Positions 1 through 7,089 of a stretch of DNA of 13,266 bases are shown here, piece by piece. The notes under the pieces are model-generated. The model had not been told where the DNA came from. It did not search any database and saw nothing but the letters and a program-made list of their open reading frames with translations. The position numbers were made by a program, and so were the translations under genes. Origin of the DNA: JASMTM01 sp964441735 (GTDB taxonomy: Bacteria; Thermotogota; Thermotogae; Petrotogales; Kosmotogaceae); assembly GCA_964441735.1 (NCBI GenBank), contig CAYTVB010000044.1, positions 1-13,266 on the forward strand, in the 5' to 3' direction. The first letter of the stretch is position 1, and every line of letters starts with the position of its first letter.

Positions 1-402
1 TGAATCCTGTTTGAGCATCTGAGCAATTTGATATTTCATTCCATAGAAAACACCCATTAAGTTTACTGAAATTACTTTTTCCCAATCTTTAATAGGGTAA
101 TCATGAATATTCTTCATGGGCCCACCAATTCCAGCATTGTTAAATGCAACATCAAGTCTTCCATATTTATCAACTATATTATTAACGACTTTTTCATTAT
201 CTTCTGACCTGGAAACATCAAGTCTCATAAATTCAATTTTGCCTTCAGAACCAAGTTCATCTATCAGCTGCTTACCTTTGTCTTCATCAACATCCGTTAC
301 TATAACTATCGCTTCCTCTTTAATAAAAGCTTCTGCTGTTGCTTTTCCTATTCCTGAAGCTCCTCCTGTAATTAACACAACTTTATCTTTAAATCTTTCC
401 AT
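1..402 (-). CDS. Short-chain dehydrogenase/reductase, NAD-type (C-terminus outside window)
   Basis: The first 134 residues of a classical SDR oxidoreductase, read on the minus strand and cut by the left edge. Seen: the Rossmann glycine motif TGGASGIG near residues 13-20, an Asp after the second beta strand (VTDVDED, around residue 42) and the NNAG motif near residue 93, followed by the N-L-x-G-V-F helix typical of classical SDRs. The catalytic Ser and YxxxK would lie beyond the edge. From family knowledge, Asp at the end of beta-2 favours NAD(H) over NADP(H). Two ATGs are possible, at 408 and 402. The AGGAGG at 416-411 is 8 nt from the ATG at 402 but only 2 nt from that at 408, so I chose 402. 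The substrate cannot be told; many such enzymes act on hydroxyacyl, sugar or sterol-like alcohols. Confidence 0.93.
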   Translation of the reverse strand, partial: MERFKDKVVLITGGASGIGKATAEAFIKEEAIVIVTDVDEDKGKQLIDELGSEGKIEFMRLDVSRSEDNEKVVNNIVDKYGRLDVAFNNAGIGGPMKNIHDYPIKDWEKVISVNLMGVFYGMKYQIAQMLKQDS

Positions 403-443
403 AATCATTGCCTCCTTTATGCCGAGTATTTTACTCTGTATTA

Positions 444-473
444 ATAATAACGTATTTTGTGATATGTTGTCAA
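444..473 (-). promoter_or_regulatory. Sigma-70-type promoter for the SDR gene
   Basis: On the minus strand, TTGACA (473-468) is separated by 18 bp from TATTAT (449-444). This puts the transcript start near 437, about 35 nt before the SDR start. It is the best consensus promoter in the window. The -35 lies in a small palindrome (TTGTCAA), so a plus-strand -35 (TTGTCA, 467-472) overlaps it. Confidence 0.65.
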
Positions 474-495
474 GACTTTAGGGTCATTTTATGGT
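467..495 (+). promoter_or_regulatory. Candidate promoter for the cold-shock gene
   Basis: TTGTCA (467-472), 17 bp, then TATGGT (490-495). If used, the csp transcript would carry a leader of about 140 nt, a length like those of known cold-shock mRNAs. A second candidate, TTGAGA (545-550) with TATAGT (566-571) and a 15-bp spacer, would give a leader of about 65 nt. The sequence alone does not decide between them. Confidence 0.35.
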
Positions 496-545
496 AAATA
501 CTTGTGTTTATTCTAATTGTAATAATAAAAACATCTAAACGTAAT

Positions 546-621
546 TGAGAAAGTGTCTCATATGTTATAGTTAATTGTCCCGAAAGGGAGAATACTTTAA
601 GCTTTGCAACATGTGCAAGGT
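546..621 (+). promoter_or_regulatory. Structured 5' leader of the cold-shock gene
   Basis: Three short hairpins lie in series before the csp ribosome binding site: TGAGA/TCTCA (546-550 with 556-560), TCCC-GAAA-GGGA with a GNRA-type tetraloop (578-589), and CTTTGCA/TGCAAGG with a 5-nt loop (602-608 with 614-620; one G-U pair). The SD AGGAGG (630-635) is just downstream and outside the hairpins as drawn. Cold-shock mRNAs are known to use structured leaders as temperature-dependent translation switches; a similar role here is inference. I did not recognise a known riboswitch class. Confidence 0.4.
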
Positions 622-641
622 AGTTACACAGGAGGAATAAA

Positions 642-842
642 ATGACTGGTACAGTAAAATGGTTCAACGGATCAAAAGGCTATGGATTCATCACAAAGGA
701 CGACGGCGGAGATGTATTCGTTCATTTCAGTGCAATTAATATGGACGGATTCAAGACTCTTCAGGAAGGCCAAAGAGTTGAATTTGAGGTGGAAGAGGGC
801 TCCAAAGGTCCCCAGGCCGTAAACGTTTCACCCGTTGAATAA
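642..842 (+). CDS. Cold-shock protein (single CSD, CspA/CspB family)
   Basis: A 66-residue protein of exactly the usual length for a one-domain cold-shock protein, a small OB-fold that binds single-stranded RNA and DNA and keeps mRNA open for translation. Both nucleic-acid-binding motifs are intact: RNP1 KGYGFIT (residues 12-18) and RNP2 VFVHF (25-29), after the usual W-F-N at residues 7-9. The start ATG lies 6 nt after a full AGGAGG (630-635). The gene stands alone: a long leader precedes it and an intrinsic terminator lies 20 nt after the stop. Whether it is cold-induced or constitutive cannot be told from the protein; csp paralogues often share this sequence. Confidence 0.97.
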   Translation: MTGTVKWFNGSKGYGFITKDDGGDVFVHFSAINMDGFKTLQEGQRVEFEVEEGSKGPQAVNVSPVE

Positions 843-861
843 TTCACTATAAAAAAGTGAG

Positions 862-886
862 AAACCGCCTTTAAGGCGGTTTTTTT
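862..886 (+). terminator. Intrinsic terminator of the cold-shock gene
   Basis: A near-palindrome with arms AAACCGCCTT and AAGGCGGTTT around a single T (effectively an 8-bp GC-rich stem and small loop) runs into a T-run at 880-886. It lies 20 nt after the csp stop codon. Confidence 0.92.
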
Positions 887-896
887 ATGCTTATAA

Positions 897-944
897 TGTA
901 AACTATACTATACCCTTTACAAAATGTAAAGTATAGTATACACT
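897..944 (+). promoter_or_regulatory. Operator/promoter region of the Xre regulator gene
   Basis: A 16-bp sequence occurs twice in direct orientation, TGTAAACTATACTATA (897-912) and TGTAAAGTATAGTATA (925-940), differing only by two C/G swaps. The second copy also forms an inverted repeat with upstream sequence: CTTTACA (915-921) pairs with TGTAAAG (925-931), and TATACTATA (904-912) with TATAGTATA (932-940). A possible promoter is buried inside it: TTTACA (916-921), 17 bp, TACACT (939-944), or TATACA (937-942) with 15 bp. A TATAAT at 892-897 is another candidate -10. Small Xre proteins often repress their own promoter through such repeats; that use here is inferred. Confidence 0.55.
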
Positions 945-960
945 AAATCAGGTGAGATGG

Positions 961-1173
961 ATGAAAAATAATGTTAGATACTTCAGAAAAGTAAAAAATG
1001 GACTGACGCAGGATATTTTTGCTGAAAAGGTTGGAGTAACCCGTCAAACAATTATTGCCATAGAAAAGGGGAAATTTAACCCTTCAGTTAAATTGGCAAT
1101 GAAGTTTTCAAATGTTCTTGAATGCGAATTAGAACAGCTTTTCGAGCTGGAAGAAGATGACTGGTATGAGTAG
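961..1173 (+). CDS. Small Xre-family HTH transcriptional regulator (YozG-like)
   Basis: A 70-residue protein that is almost entirely one Xre/Cro-type helix-turn-helix domain. The signature L-T-Q-D-x-F-A-E-K-V-G-V-T-R-Q-T-I-x-A-I-E-K-G-K-F-N-P-S is present, covering the recognition helix (roughly residues 12-40). The end is an acidic tail. A frame-open GTG at 952 has no ribosome binding site, whereas the ATG at 961 has AGGTGA (950-955) 5 nt upstream, so I start at 961. The next gene, a multi-pass membrane protein, overlaps its end. Pairs of a minimal Xre regulator and a small membrane protein are common in Firmicutes and Archaea, and their role is generally unknown. The repeat array just upstream is the likely autoregulatory operator. 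Confidence 0.92.
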   Translation: MKNNVRYFRKVKNGLTQDIFAEKVGVTRQTIIAIEKGKFNPSVKLAMKFSNVLECELEQLFELEEDDWYE

Positions 1174-1810
1174 AAAACTCATTATTTTATATGATATTGC
1201 TGTAATTGCTTTAGCTATATGGCTTTATAGCGCTTACAGCCAATGGTTTATCCTGATCTCATCTGGAATTTTTCTCTTTCCTTTTCTTAGACTGTTGGGA
1301 ATAATAAGAGAACTGGATGAAAGAGAAAAATATCTCGATAGACTTTCATCAAATATTACCGTGGTAGTTGTTTTATTGATGGCTATGTTTATAATTGCAC
1401 TTAATATGGAATTGAACAGAGATATAGTTTTGTCTTTTATACTCATTACTATTGTGACCAAAGCGTCTATTTTTGCAGGATTTACATTTTCAAGAGAAAG
1501 AGTAATTACTTATATTGGGAGGGTAATGGCACTGATTTATCTTGGATTTGCCTTACTCTCACACGGACTTTCGGTAGATTTTTTAGTCGAGTCTATTCCG
1601 GGTATTATCTTTCTTGTTTTCACCGAGTTGTCGAGAAAATGGCGCTGGCCAGCTATTGGGTTTGTGGCATTTATTGCCCTAATCTCTTATATATATATTC
1701 CCCAGTTAATAAATCCTGCGTTATTCATGACGTATCTGCTGCTTTTAATGCCGATTGTTGTACTTACTATCAGGGCTTTTGAAAAAGTAGAATCACATCA
1801 ATTAGATTGA
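1157..1810 (+). CDS. Multi-pass membrane protein cotranscribed with the Xre regulator
   Basis: A 217-residue hydrophobic protein with about eight predicted membrane segments by eye: roughly residues 8-26, 30-50, 67-84, 90-110, 116-135, 145-157, 163-181 and 186-206. A charged loop with E-L-D-E-R-E lies near residues 52-57, after the second segment. Membrane proteins encoded next to small Xre regulators often carry such a D-E-R-E loop (DUF2178-like); placing this one in that family is tentative. No catalytic motif is visible. The frame overlaps the regulator by 17 bp from the ATG at 1157, which has GGAAG 3 nt upstream. An ATG at 1166 is an equally possible start, with an 8-bp overlap. The overlap indicates translational coupling. 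It could be a sensor, a transporter-like protein or the target of the regulator; function unknown. Confidence 0.8.
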   Translation: MTGMSRKLIILYDIAVIALAIWLYSAYSQWFILISSGIFLFPFLRLLGIIRELDEREKYLDRLSSNITVVVVLLMAMFIIALNMELNRDIVLSFILITIVTKASIFAGFTFSRERVITYIGRVMALIYLGFALLSHGLSVDFLVESIPGIIFLVFTELSRKWRWPAIGFVAFIALISYIYIPQLINPALFMTYLLLLMPIVVLTIRAFEKVESHQLD

Positions 1811-1839
1811 TAAATTGCATAACCAGAGGAGTTATATGA

Positions 1840-2949
1840 CTATTTGCTTTTCACATCATCCAGTATTTTTTTGAGCTCTTCCGGGTGAGCAGCCAGTGCA
1901 CAGGGTGAGTTATTTGTTTCAAGAAGGTGCTCGTTTTCTCTGATTTTCACAAAAAGTTCCGATGCCAGAGCTTCTTTCAACGATTCTGTAAGTACATTAT
2001 GGGTTGATGCGCTGGTCACAGGACAGGGAGTCAGATTACCCTGTGGGGTAATATGAGCAAAACCTCTACCTGCAGAAACACATCCACCAAATTTCTCTTC
2101 ATCACCTGGCGAATGAATTAATAAAATCGGATGTTTTTTACGAAAGTCATTGATCCAGTCACGAAATGCATTCCTTTCATCCATTGTCAAAACCTTCTCT
2201 GAGTCTTTGCCATCTGCATCTACAGGAATGTGCTCAAAGAAAAAGGCTATTTTTACTCCCATCTCCAGGTAGTTTTTAAGAGCTGACGAATTTATCCAGT
2301 ATTCATAATTATTTCTTTCTATTGTCACCGAAATACCGAATAAAACCCCTATTTCCTTAAGTCTTTCTAATGAGCCAATTATCTTTTCATAAACTCCACT
2401 TCCACGCCTTTTGTCTGTGATTTCCCTGTTCCCCTCAACACTTACTGTTACAAGAACATTGGAGAGTTTCTTTAATTTTTTGAAATGATTTTCATTAAAT
2501 ACCGTGCCATTGGTCATTATCAAAAAGAATCTGTCTTTGTATTTGTTGCAAATATCAAGCAGATCTCGATATATGAATGGTTCACCGCCTGCAATAAAAT
2601 AGCAGATAACACCCAATTTATTTGCTTCTTCAATAATTTTCATCCATTCAGTAATATCCAAATTTTTACAATTTTCAGTTACTGTGCCCGATGCAAAAGC
2701 TAAACAATTTGAGCATTTGAGATTGCATTGCGATGTTATACTCAAAATTAAAACCGGAGGAACCATTATATCTTCACTAAACAAATCTGATCTTTTTTGC
2801 TCAGCCTTTTTATACGAGCCAAGAATCTTCCTGTAATTAAACAAATGTCGGGGATGTGTCATTATCCAGGGCCCAAAAGCTTTCAGAAAATTTGGGCTTA
2901 TATCGTTAAATATCTCTTTTGAGTCATTTATAAACTGATCTATTTTCAT
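1840..2949 (-). CDS. Radical SAM protein with C-terminal auxiliary-cluster cysteines
   Basis: A 369-residue radical SAM enzyme. The [4Fe-4S]/SAM motif CxxxCxxC is C75-x3-C79-x2-C82, and the SAM-amino-group motif GGEP is at 121-124. A C-terminal region holds three more cysteines, C290, C309 (in the stretch G-N-L-T-P-C) and C350, as in SPASM/twitch or MoaA-like enzymes that bind a second Fe-S cluster. From family knowledge such proteins modify peptides, sugars or cofactors; the substrate cannot be read here, and no precursor peptide gene is obvious next to it. Start: an ATG at 2949 preceded at 5 nt by a full AGGAGG (2960-2955). The frame stays open upstream to 3168, but that part would run antisense through the next gene and has no ribosome binding site. 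It is convergent with the membrane-protein gene and divergent from the diguanylate cyclase gene. Confidence 0.9.
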   Translation of the reverse strand: MKIDQFINDSKEIFNDISPNFLKAFGPWIMTHPRHLFNYRKILGSYKKAEQKRSDLFSEDIMVPPVLILSITSQCNLKCSNCLAFASGTVTENCKNLDITEWMKIIEEANKLGVICYFIAGGEPFIYRDLLDICNKYKDRFFLIMTNGTVFNENHFKKLKKLSNVLVTVSVEGNREITDKRRGSGVYEKIIGSLERLKEIGVLFGISVTIERNNYEYWINSSALKNYLEMGVKIAFFFEHIPVDADGKDSEKVLTMDERNAFRDWINDFRKKHPILLIHSPGDEEKFGGCVSAGRGFAHITPQGNLTPCPVTSASTHNVLTESLKEALASELFVKIRENEHLLETNNSPCALAAHPEELKKILDDVKSK

Positions 2950-2974
2950 CTGTGCCTCCTTTTTACTTTCAATA

Positions 2975-2983
2975 AATATACCA
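2975..2983 (-). promoter_or_regulatory. Extended -10 promoter of the radical SAM gene
   Basis: On the minus strand, TGGTATATT (2983-2975) matches an extended -10 (TGnTATAaT). It places the start near 2968, just ahead of the ribosome binding site. No convincing -35 is visible. Confidence 0.4.
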
Positions 2984-3010
2984 TAAATAAGTGAAGGAAA
3001 AATTATATTT

Positions 3011-3038
3011 TTGGCATTTTGTAATGATAAAATATACT
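3011..3038 (+). promoter_or_regulatory. Promoter of the PAS-GAF-GGDEF gene
   Basis: TTGGCA (3011-3016), 16 bp, TATACT (3033-3038). Transcription would start near 3045, followed by GAGGTG (3056-3061) 6 nt before the ATG at 3068. Confidence 0.6.
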
Positions 3039-3067
3039 TAGTCAAAACATTGTTTGAGGTGTAAAAA

Positions 3068-5545
3068 ATGCTATATGGTGAATTATCTTCAGAGTTAGCA
3101 AAAGCATTGATTAAAGAATATAAAAATGCTTTGATCATCCTGGATTCAAAGGGAAAAATCAAAGCCATAAACTCAATAGCCCTGGAACTTCTAAAACTTG
3201 ATCGAAATGAAGCATTGGCCAGTCATTTTACTGACATTTGTATTAACGAAGAGGCATGCGCGAAACTAAGAAATGTTTTAAAAAGGGATTTAGACCATTT
3301 TGTAACCGAAGTATGTTATGAAAATCAGGGTAAAGAATATTGTTTTGAAATTGATTGCAATACTGTCAATTATAATAATGATTTTACAGTTATCTGCATA
3401 TTTAGAGACATCAGTGAAAGAAAGAAAGCTGAAAAATTTCTAAGAGAAAGCGAAAAAAGATTTAGAATACTTACCAGTACATCACCGTTTGCAATCATGC
3501 TGTATCAAAATGATAAATGGGTGTATGTAAACACTGCAGCAACTGAAATCACAGGATTTAGTGAAGAAGATTTTTATTCAATGGAAGTTTGCTGGAATCT
3601 GGTTCATCCTTCATATAAAGAAATTGTCAGAGAACGAGTGAAAGCAAGACAAAAAGGTGAAAAAGCAACAAAGTCATATGAGCTTAAAATTGTAAAAAAA
3701 GACGGTGAAGTAAGATGGATATACCTTTCAGGTGATACAACAACCTGGAAAGGAAAAAACGCGGGCATCATTACAGCAATAGATATTACAGAAAGAAAGC
3801 AAATAGAGCAAGAATTGAAGGAAAGTGAAAAACGCTACAAACTGCTTTTTGAAAATGCCAACGATGCTATTTTTGTCCATGATGCTAAAGGAAACTTTTT
3901 GGAAGTGAACAACCAGGCCATAAATCGTCTGGGTTATTCAAAGGAAGAATTCATTAATATGTCCCCGGCTGATATAGATAATCCAGCTTATGCTAAAAAA
4001 CTTGATGACCGAATAGATGAATTACTCAAAAAGGGTTTTACTTTTTTCGAGACAATTCATGTTGCAAAAAATGGGAGAAAAATTCCTACCGAGCTCAGTA
4101 GTAGGGTTATTGAATATAAAGGTAAAAAAGCCATCTTAACAATTGCCAGAGATATTTCCGAAAGAAAAAAAGCTGAAGAAATCTTGAGAAAGAGCGAGGA
4201 AAAACTCAAGACTTATTTTGATCTCGCGCAGGTTATAACGCTGGTACTTGATGTGAATGCAAGAATCCAGTCCATAAATAAAAAAGGTTGCGAAATACTT
4301 AAAAAGAAAGAGGAAGGGCTTTTTGGTGAAAGCTGGTTAAAATTTATCCCAGAAAAATATCATAAAAAAATAAAACATGTTTTTGATGACCTGATAAATA
4401 CAAGCACAGATGAATTTGAACACTTTGAAAATCCCATTATTACTTCTACGGGAGAAGAGAAAATAATAAGCTGGAGAAACACCATATTGAGAGACAAAGA
4501 AGGCAATACAGAAGGTGTTTTAAGCTCAGGTATAGATGTTACACAGGAAAGGATTATTAAAAAGGAAACAGAAAAGTACAAGAACGTATATCAGGTAATT
4601 CTTGAAATGACAACGCTCGCATTAAGAACTGGCTGGAAAGAAGAATATTACGATCTTCTACTTGAAAAAATGGTTTCTGCTATCCCGGAAGCAGAAAAGG
4701 GAAGTTGTGTGATAAGAAAGGATGGCTTCTTTGAATTTGTAGCATCATGTGGATACAAAATTGAGGAGTTAAGGAAGGTAGAATTTTCTGTTGATGAAAT
4801 AATGTCATATTCAAAGGAACCCAATATTGTAAAGCTCCCTGAAATAAAGTTACCCGATGAAAGAGCCAGCACACTCGATAAAGCAGATACCAAAAATCTT
4901 GATACAATTTTGGTAATACCGTTATATTTAGAAGGAAAAGTAATAGGTGTTGTTTTTCTGGATAGTTTTACGAAAGAACAACCTTTTACTGAAAGTGATG
5001 TAGAACTTGCCAAACTATTCAAAAGACACATGGAACTATTAATGTGGAAGGCAAAAACTGAAGAAAAATTACATTATGCAGCCACGCATGACCCATTGAC
5101 AGGCGTTTTGAATAGAAGAGCTTTCATTGAAAATAGTAAAAATCATATAAATCTGTCAAAAAGGCACAATAGAAATTTGAGTATATTGTATATTGATTTT
5201 GACGGATTCAAAGAGGTAAATGACAGGTATGGTCATGATATTGGTGATAGATTGCTTATTAATATATGTAAACGTATCGAAAGTATTATACGTGAAAGTG
5301 ATGTATTTGCAAGGATAGGCGGAGATGAATTTGTCATATTACTTCCTGAAACTGACTATGAAAGCGCTGAAAAACTTGTTGAACGCCTTCACAGTTCGTT
5401 AGACTCTCCCTTCGTACTGGATGAAAATAAAATAAAAATGATAGTTAGTATAGGAATAAGTACATATCCTGACGATGGTGAAACGATAAATAAATTAATC
5501 AAAGTTGCAGACGAACGCATGTATAGTAATAAACCTCGTAACTAA
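3068..5545 (+). CDS. Soluble diguanylate cyclase, 4xPAS-GAF-GGDEF
   Basis: An 825-residue sensor enzyme predicted to make c-di-GMP from two GTP. Domains in order: PAS1 (about 10-118), PAS2 (131-243), PAS3 (258-368), PAS4 (381-494), a GAF-like domain (505-655) and GGDEF (661-825). PAS units are joined by the usual D-I-x-E-R-K ... E-S-E-K linkers. The catalytic loop GGDEF is intact at 751-755. An inhibitory I-site RESD (742-745) stands five residues before it, so product feedback is expected. The metal-binding Asp is in the Y-I-D-F-D-G-F strand (about 708-714). The end (M-Y-S-N-K-P-R-N) is one or two residues shorter than usual. No membrane segment or signal peptide, so it is cytoplasmic and should sense internal signals; PAS ligands unknown. 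A GNAT gene follows after 21 nt, probably in the same transcript. Confidence 0.95.
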   Translation: MLYGELSSELAKALIKEYKNALIILDSKGKIKAINSIALELLKLDRNEALASHFTDICINEEACAKLRNVLKRDLDHFVTEVCYENQGKEYCFEIDCNTVNYNNDFTVICIFRDISERKKAEKFLRESEKRFRILTSTSPFAIMLYQNDKWVYVNTAATEITGFSEEDFYSMEVCWNLVHPSYKEIVRERVKARQKGEKATKSYELKIVKKDGEVRWIYLSGDTTTWKGKNAGIITAIDITERKQIEQELKESEKRYKLLFENANDAIFVHDAKGNFLEVNNQAINRLGYSKEEFINMSPADIDNPAYAKKLDDRIDELLKKGFTFFETIHVAKNGRKIPTELSSRVIEYKGKKAILTIARDISERKKAEEILRKSEEKLKTYFDLAQVITLVLDVNARIQSINKKGCEILKKKEEGLFGESWLKFIPEKYHKKIKHVFDDLINTSTDEFEHFENPIITSTGEEKIISWRNTILRDKEGNTEGVLSSGIDVTQERIIKKETEKYKNVYQVILEMTTLALRTGWKEEYYDLLLEKMVSAIPEAEKGSCVIRKDGFFEFVASCGYKIEELRKVEFSVDEIMSYSKEPNIVKLPEIKLPDERASTLDKADTKNLDTILVIPLYLEGKVIGVVFLDSFTKEQPFTESDVELAKLFKRHMELLMWKAKTEEKLHYAATHDPLTGVLNRRAFIENSKNHINLSKRHNRNLSILYIDFDGFKEVNDRYGHDIGDRLLINICKRIESIIRESDVFARIGGDEFVILLPETDYESAEKLVERLHSSLDSPFVLDENKIKMIVSIGISTYPDDGETINKLIKVADERMYSNKPRN

Positions 5546-5566
5546 AGGTAATTATAAGGAGAACAA

Positions 5567-6106
5567 TTGAAAAAAATCAAACTCAAGAATGGGGAAAGTA
5601 TAAATATAAGAAAAGTTTTAATCAGTGACGCCGAGAAAATATTTCACTATGTAAAAAAAGTTTCGGGAGAAACCGATTTCCTGACTTTTAGTCCAGACGA
5701 ATTCAAAACCACCATTAAAAAACAGAAAGACTACTTGAAAAAATATACTGTAAGAGAAAATTGTCTTGCTTTGATTGCAGTAGATGAAGACGAAAGAGTT
5801 GTCGGAATGCTTGACTTTGATGGAGGACAAAAATCAAGAACAAAACACCGTGGTGAATTTGCGATAACCGTATTAAAGGAATACTGGGGACAGGGTATCG
5901 GCAAAGCAATGATAAATTATCTGATAAAATGGGCAAAGAATTTAGGAGCCATAAGAAAAATTGATTTAAAGGTAAGAAGCGACAACAGGAGAGCCATTAA
6001 CCTTTATAAAAGCCTGGGTTTTGTTGTTGAAGGAGAAATCTCGAGATTTTTTTATATAAATGACTCTTTTTACAGTGTCTTTTGTATGGGTCTAAAAATC
6101 GACTAA
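5567..6106 (+). CDS. GNAT-family N-acetyltransferase
   Basis: A 179-residue acetyl-CoA-dependent acetyltransferase. The acetyl-CoA pyrophosphate-binding motif is W-G-Q-G-I-G-K (107-113), on the beta-4/alpha-3 turn. The C-terminal signature N-R-R-A-I-N-L-Y (140-147) followed by L-G-F (150-152) and E-G (155-156) is standard for RimI/YhhY-like members. The substrate (protein N-terminus, amino acid, or small amine) cannot be inferred. The start is TTG at 5567, chosen because AAGGAG (5556-5561) stands 5 nt before it and the protein begins M-K-K-I-K-L as expected for the fold; no ATG lies nearby. It follows the diguanylate cyclase by 21 nt with no terminator between, so the two are likely cotranscribed. 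A strong hairpin closes the unit. Confidence 0.92.
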   Translation: MKKIKLKNGESINIRKVLISDAEKIFHYVKKVSGETDFLTFSPDEFKTTIKKQKDYLKKYTVRENCLALIAVDEDERVVGMLDFDGGQKSRTKHRGEFAITVLKEYWGQGIGKAMINYLIKWAKNLGAIRKIDLKVRSDNRRAINLYKSLGFVVEGEISRFFYINDSFYSVFCMGLKID

Positions 6107-6128
6107 AAACCTCATATAAACAAATGTA

Positions 6129-6155
6129 AACCGGAGACCTCTCAGGTCTCCGGTT
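6129..6155. terminator. Bidirectional hairpin between the GNAT gene and rsgA
   Basis: Perfect 12-bp arms, AACCGGAGACCT (6129-6140) and AGGTCTCCGGTT (6144-6155), with loop CTC, sit between two convergent genes: 22 nt after the GNAT stop and 5 nt past the rsgA stop. The T-tracts are poor on both sides, so termination relies on the very stable stem. It is likely used from both directions. Confidence 0.8.
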
Positions 6156-6160
6156 AATAA

Positions 6161-7075
6161 TTATTCCTGAATTAACTTCAGATAGTTCAAAAACTGTCTT
6201 TCATCAATTTCACCATTATCCACCGCTTCTTTAACTGCACATCCAGGTTCATGTGTATGACTGCAGTTTCTAAATTTGCAGTTTTGTGCGATCTTTAAAA
6301 TATCCGAAAAGGTTCTTTCTATTCCAGCAGAGTTATCTATAATCCCGAATTCTCGCATTCCGGGCACATCGATAAGAAGCCCACCTGAAGGTAATTCATA
6401 AAGGGTTGAGCTTGTGGTGGTGTGTTTTCCCTTGTAATGCGAGCTGCTAATATCATTAGTTTTGGCAATTTCAGTTTCGAGTAGTAAATTGATCAGGGTG
6501 GATTTCCCAACCCCGGAACTTCCGGCCAGTACCGTCTTTTTATTACCAAGCTCTTCTTTTAGAGATTCAATGCCCTCTTTGGTTACCGAGCTGGTTTTAA
6601 ATACCTTGTAGCCCCCATCTTTTAGATGAGCAAAATCTTCTTCATATTCATTTTCATTCACCAGGTCTATCTTGGTGAAGCAAATTACGGGCTCGAGGTT
6701 ACCCGCTTCTGCTGATACGATATACCTCTCAATTAGATTGAGCTTATATGGTGGATCTTCCACAGAAAAAACGAGTAAGGCGTAGTCAATATTTGCAGCA
6801 ATAATCTGTTCCTGATGACGTCCTTTTTTACCCGCTCCTTTTCTGGAAAGTTTGCTTTTTCGAGGTGTTATTTCTGTAATTACGCCTTTTCCCCCGTAAA
6901 CAGGCTGGTATTCAACCTCATCACCGACTACAACCAACGATTTTTTGTTTTCAAGTTGCTTAAACAGCCTACCTCTCAATGTACAGTTCACCAATTCTCC
7001 ATTTTCATAATCTTTCACTTTAAATAAACCTTTTTGCGTATTAATAACATAACCCTTCAATTTGTTTTCCTCCAT
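6161..7075 (-). CDS. rsgA: Ribosome small-subunit maturation GTPase RsgA
   Basis: A 304-residue circularly permuted GTPase that checks late maturation of the 30S subunit and releases on GTP hydrolysis. Seen: an N-terminal OB-fold (about 1-70, with C-T-L-R-G-R-L-F-K), then the G motifs in permuted order: G4 TKID (134-137), G1 GSSGVGKS (185-192), G2 region G-K-H-T-T-T (216-221) and G3 DVPG (236-239). The C-terminal zinc knuckle is C266, C271, H273 and C279. All defining features are intact and the length is normal. The start ATG at 7075 has AAGG 4 nt upstream. A TTG at 7060, preceded by GGAGG at 8 nt, is an alternative and would shorten the protein by five residues. A strong terminator lies only about 15 nt upstream of the ATG, so expression probably depends on read-through of that element. 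Confidence 0.97.
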   Translation of the reverse strand: MEENKLKGYVINTQKGLFKVKDYENGELVNCTLRGRLFKQLENKKSLVVVGDEVEYQPVYGGKGVITEITPRKSKLSRKGAGKKGRHQEQIIAANIDYALLVFSVEDPPYKLNLIERYIVSAEAGNLEPVICFTKIDLVNENEYEEDFAHLKDGGYKVFKTSSVTKEGIESLKEELGNKKTVLAGSSGVGKSTLINLLLETEIAKTNDISSSHYKGKHTTTSSTLYELPSGGLLIDVPGMREFGIIDNSAGIERTFSDILKIAQNCKFRNCSHTHEPGCAVKEAVDNGEIDERQFLNYLKLIQE

Positions 7076-7089
7076 TTTTCCTTATTAAT

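Noticed and set aside
116..481. 121-codon plus-strand frame
   Set aside because: It lies antisense to the SDR gene, which has clear family motifs; the frame is low-complexity (Ser/Leu/Ile-rich) with no ribosome binding site.
546..635. A c-di-GMP riboswitch in the csp leader, suggested by the GAAA tetraloop hairpin and the c-di-GMP genes nearby
   Set aside because: The conserved core of the GEMM class and the class II features are not present; only a simple tetraloop stem is seen.
470..667. 65-codon minus-strand frame across the csp leader
   Set aside because: No ribosome binding site, no recognisable motif, and it runs antisense through the csp start.
1836..1874. 12-codon frame with GAGGAG upstream, after the membrane-protein gene
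   Set aside because: Very short, antisense to the end of the radical SAM gene, with a spacing of only 4 nt; likely chance.
2950..3168. N-terminal extension of the radical SAM frame by 73 residues
   Set aside because: It would run antisense through the promoter and first codons of the diguanylate cyclase gene, has no ribosome binding site, and a full AGGAGG marks the ATG at 2949.
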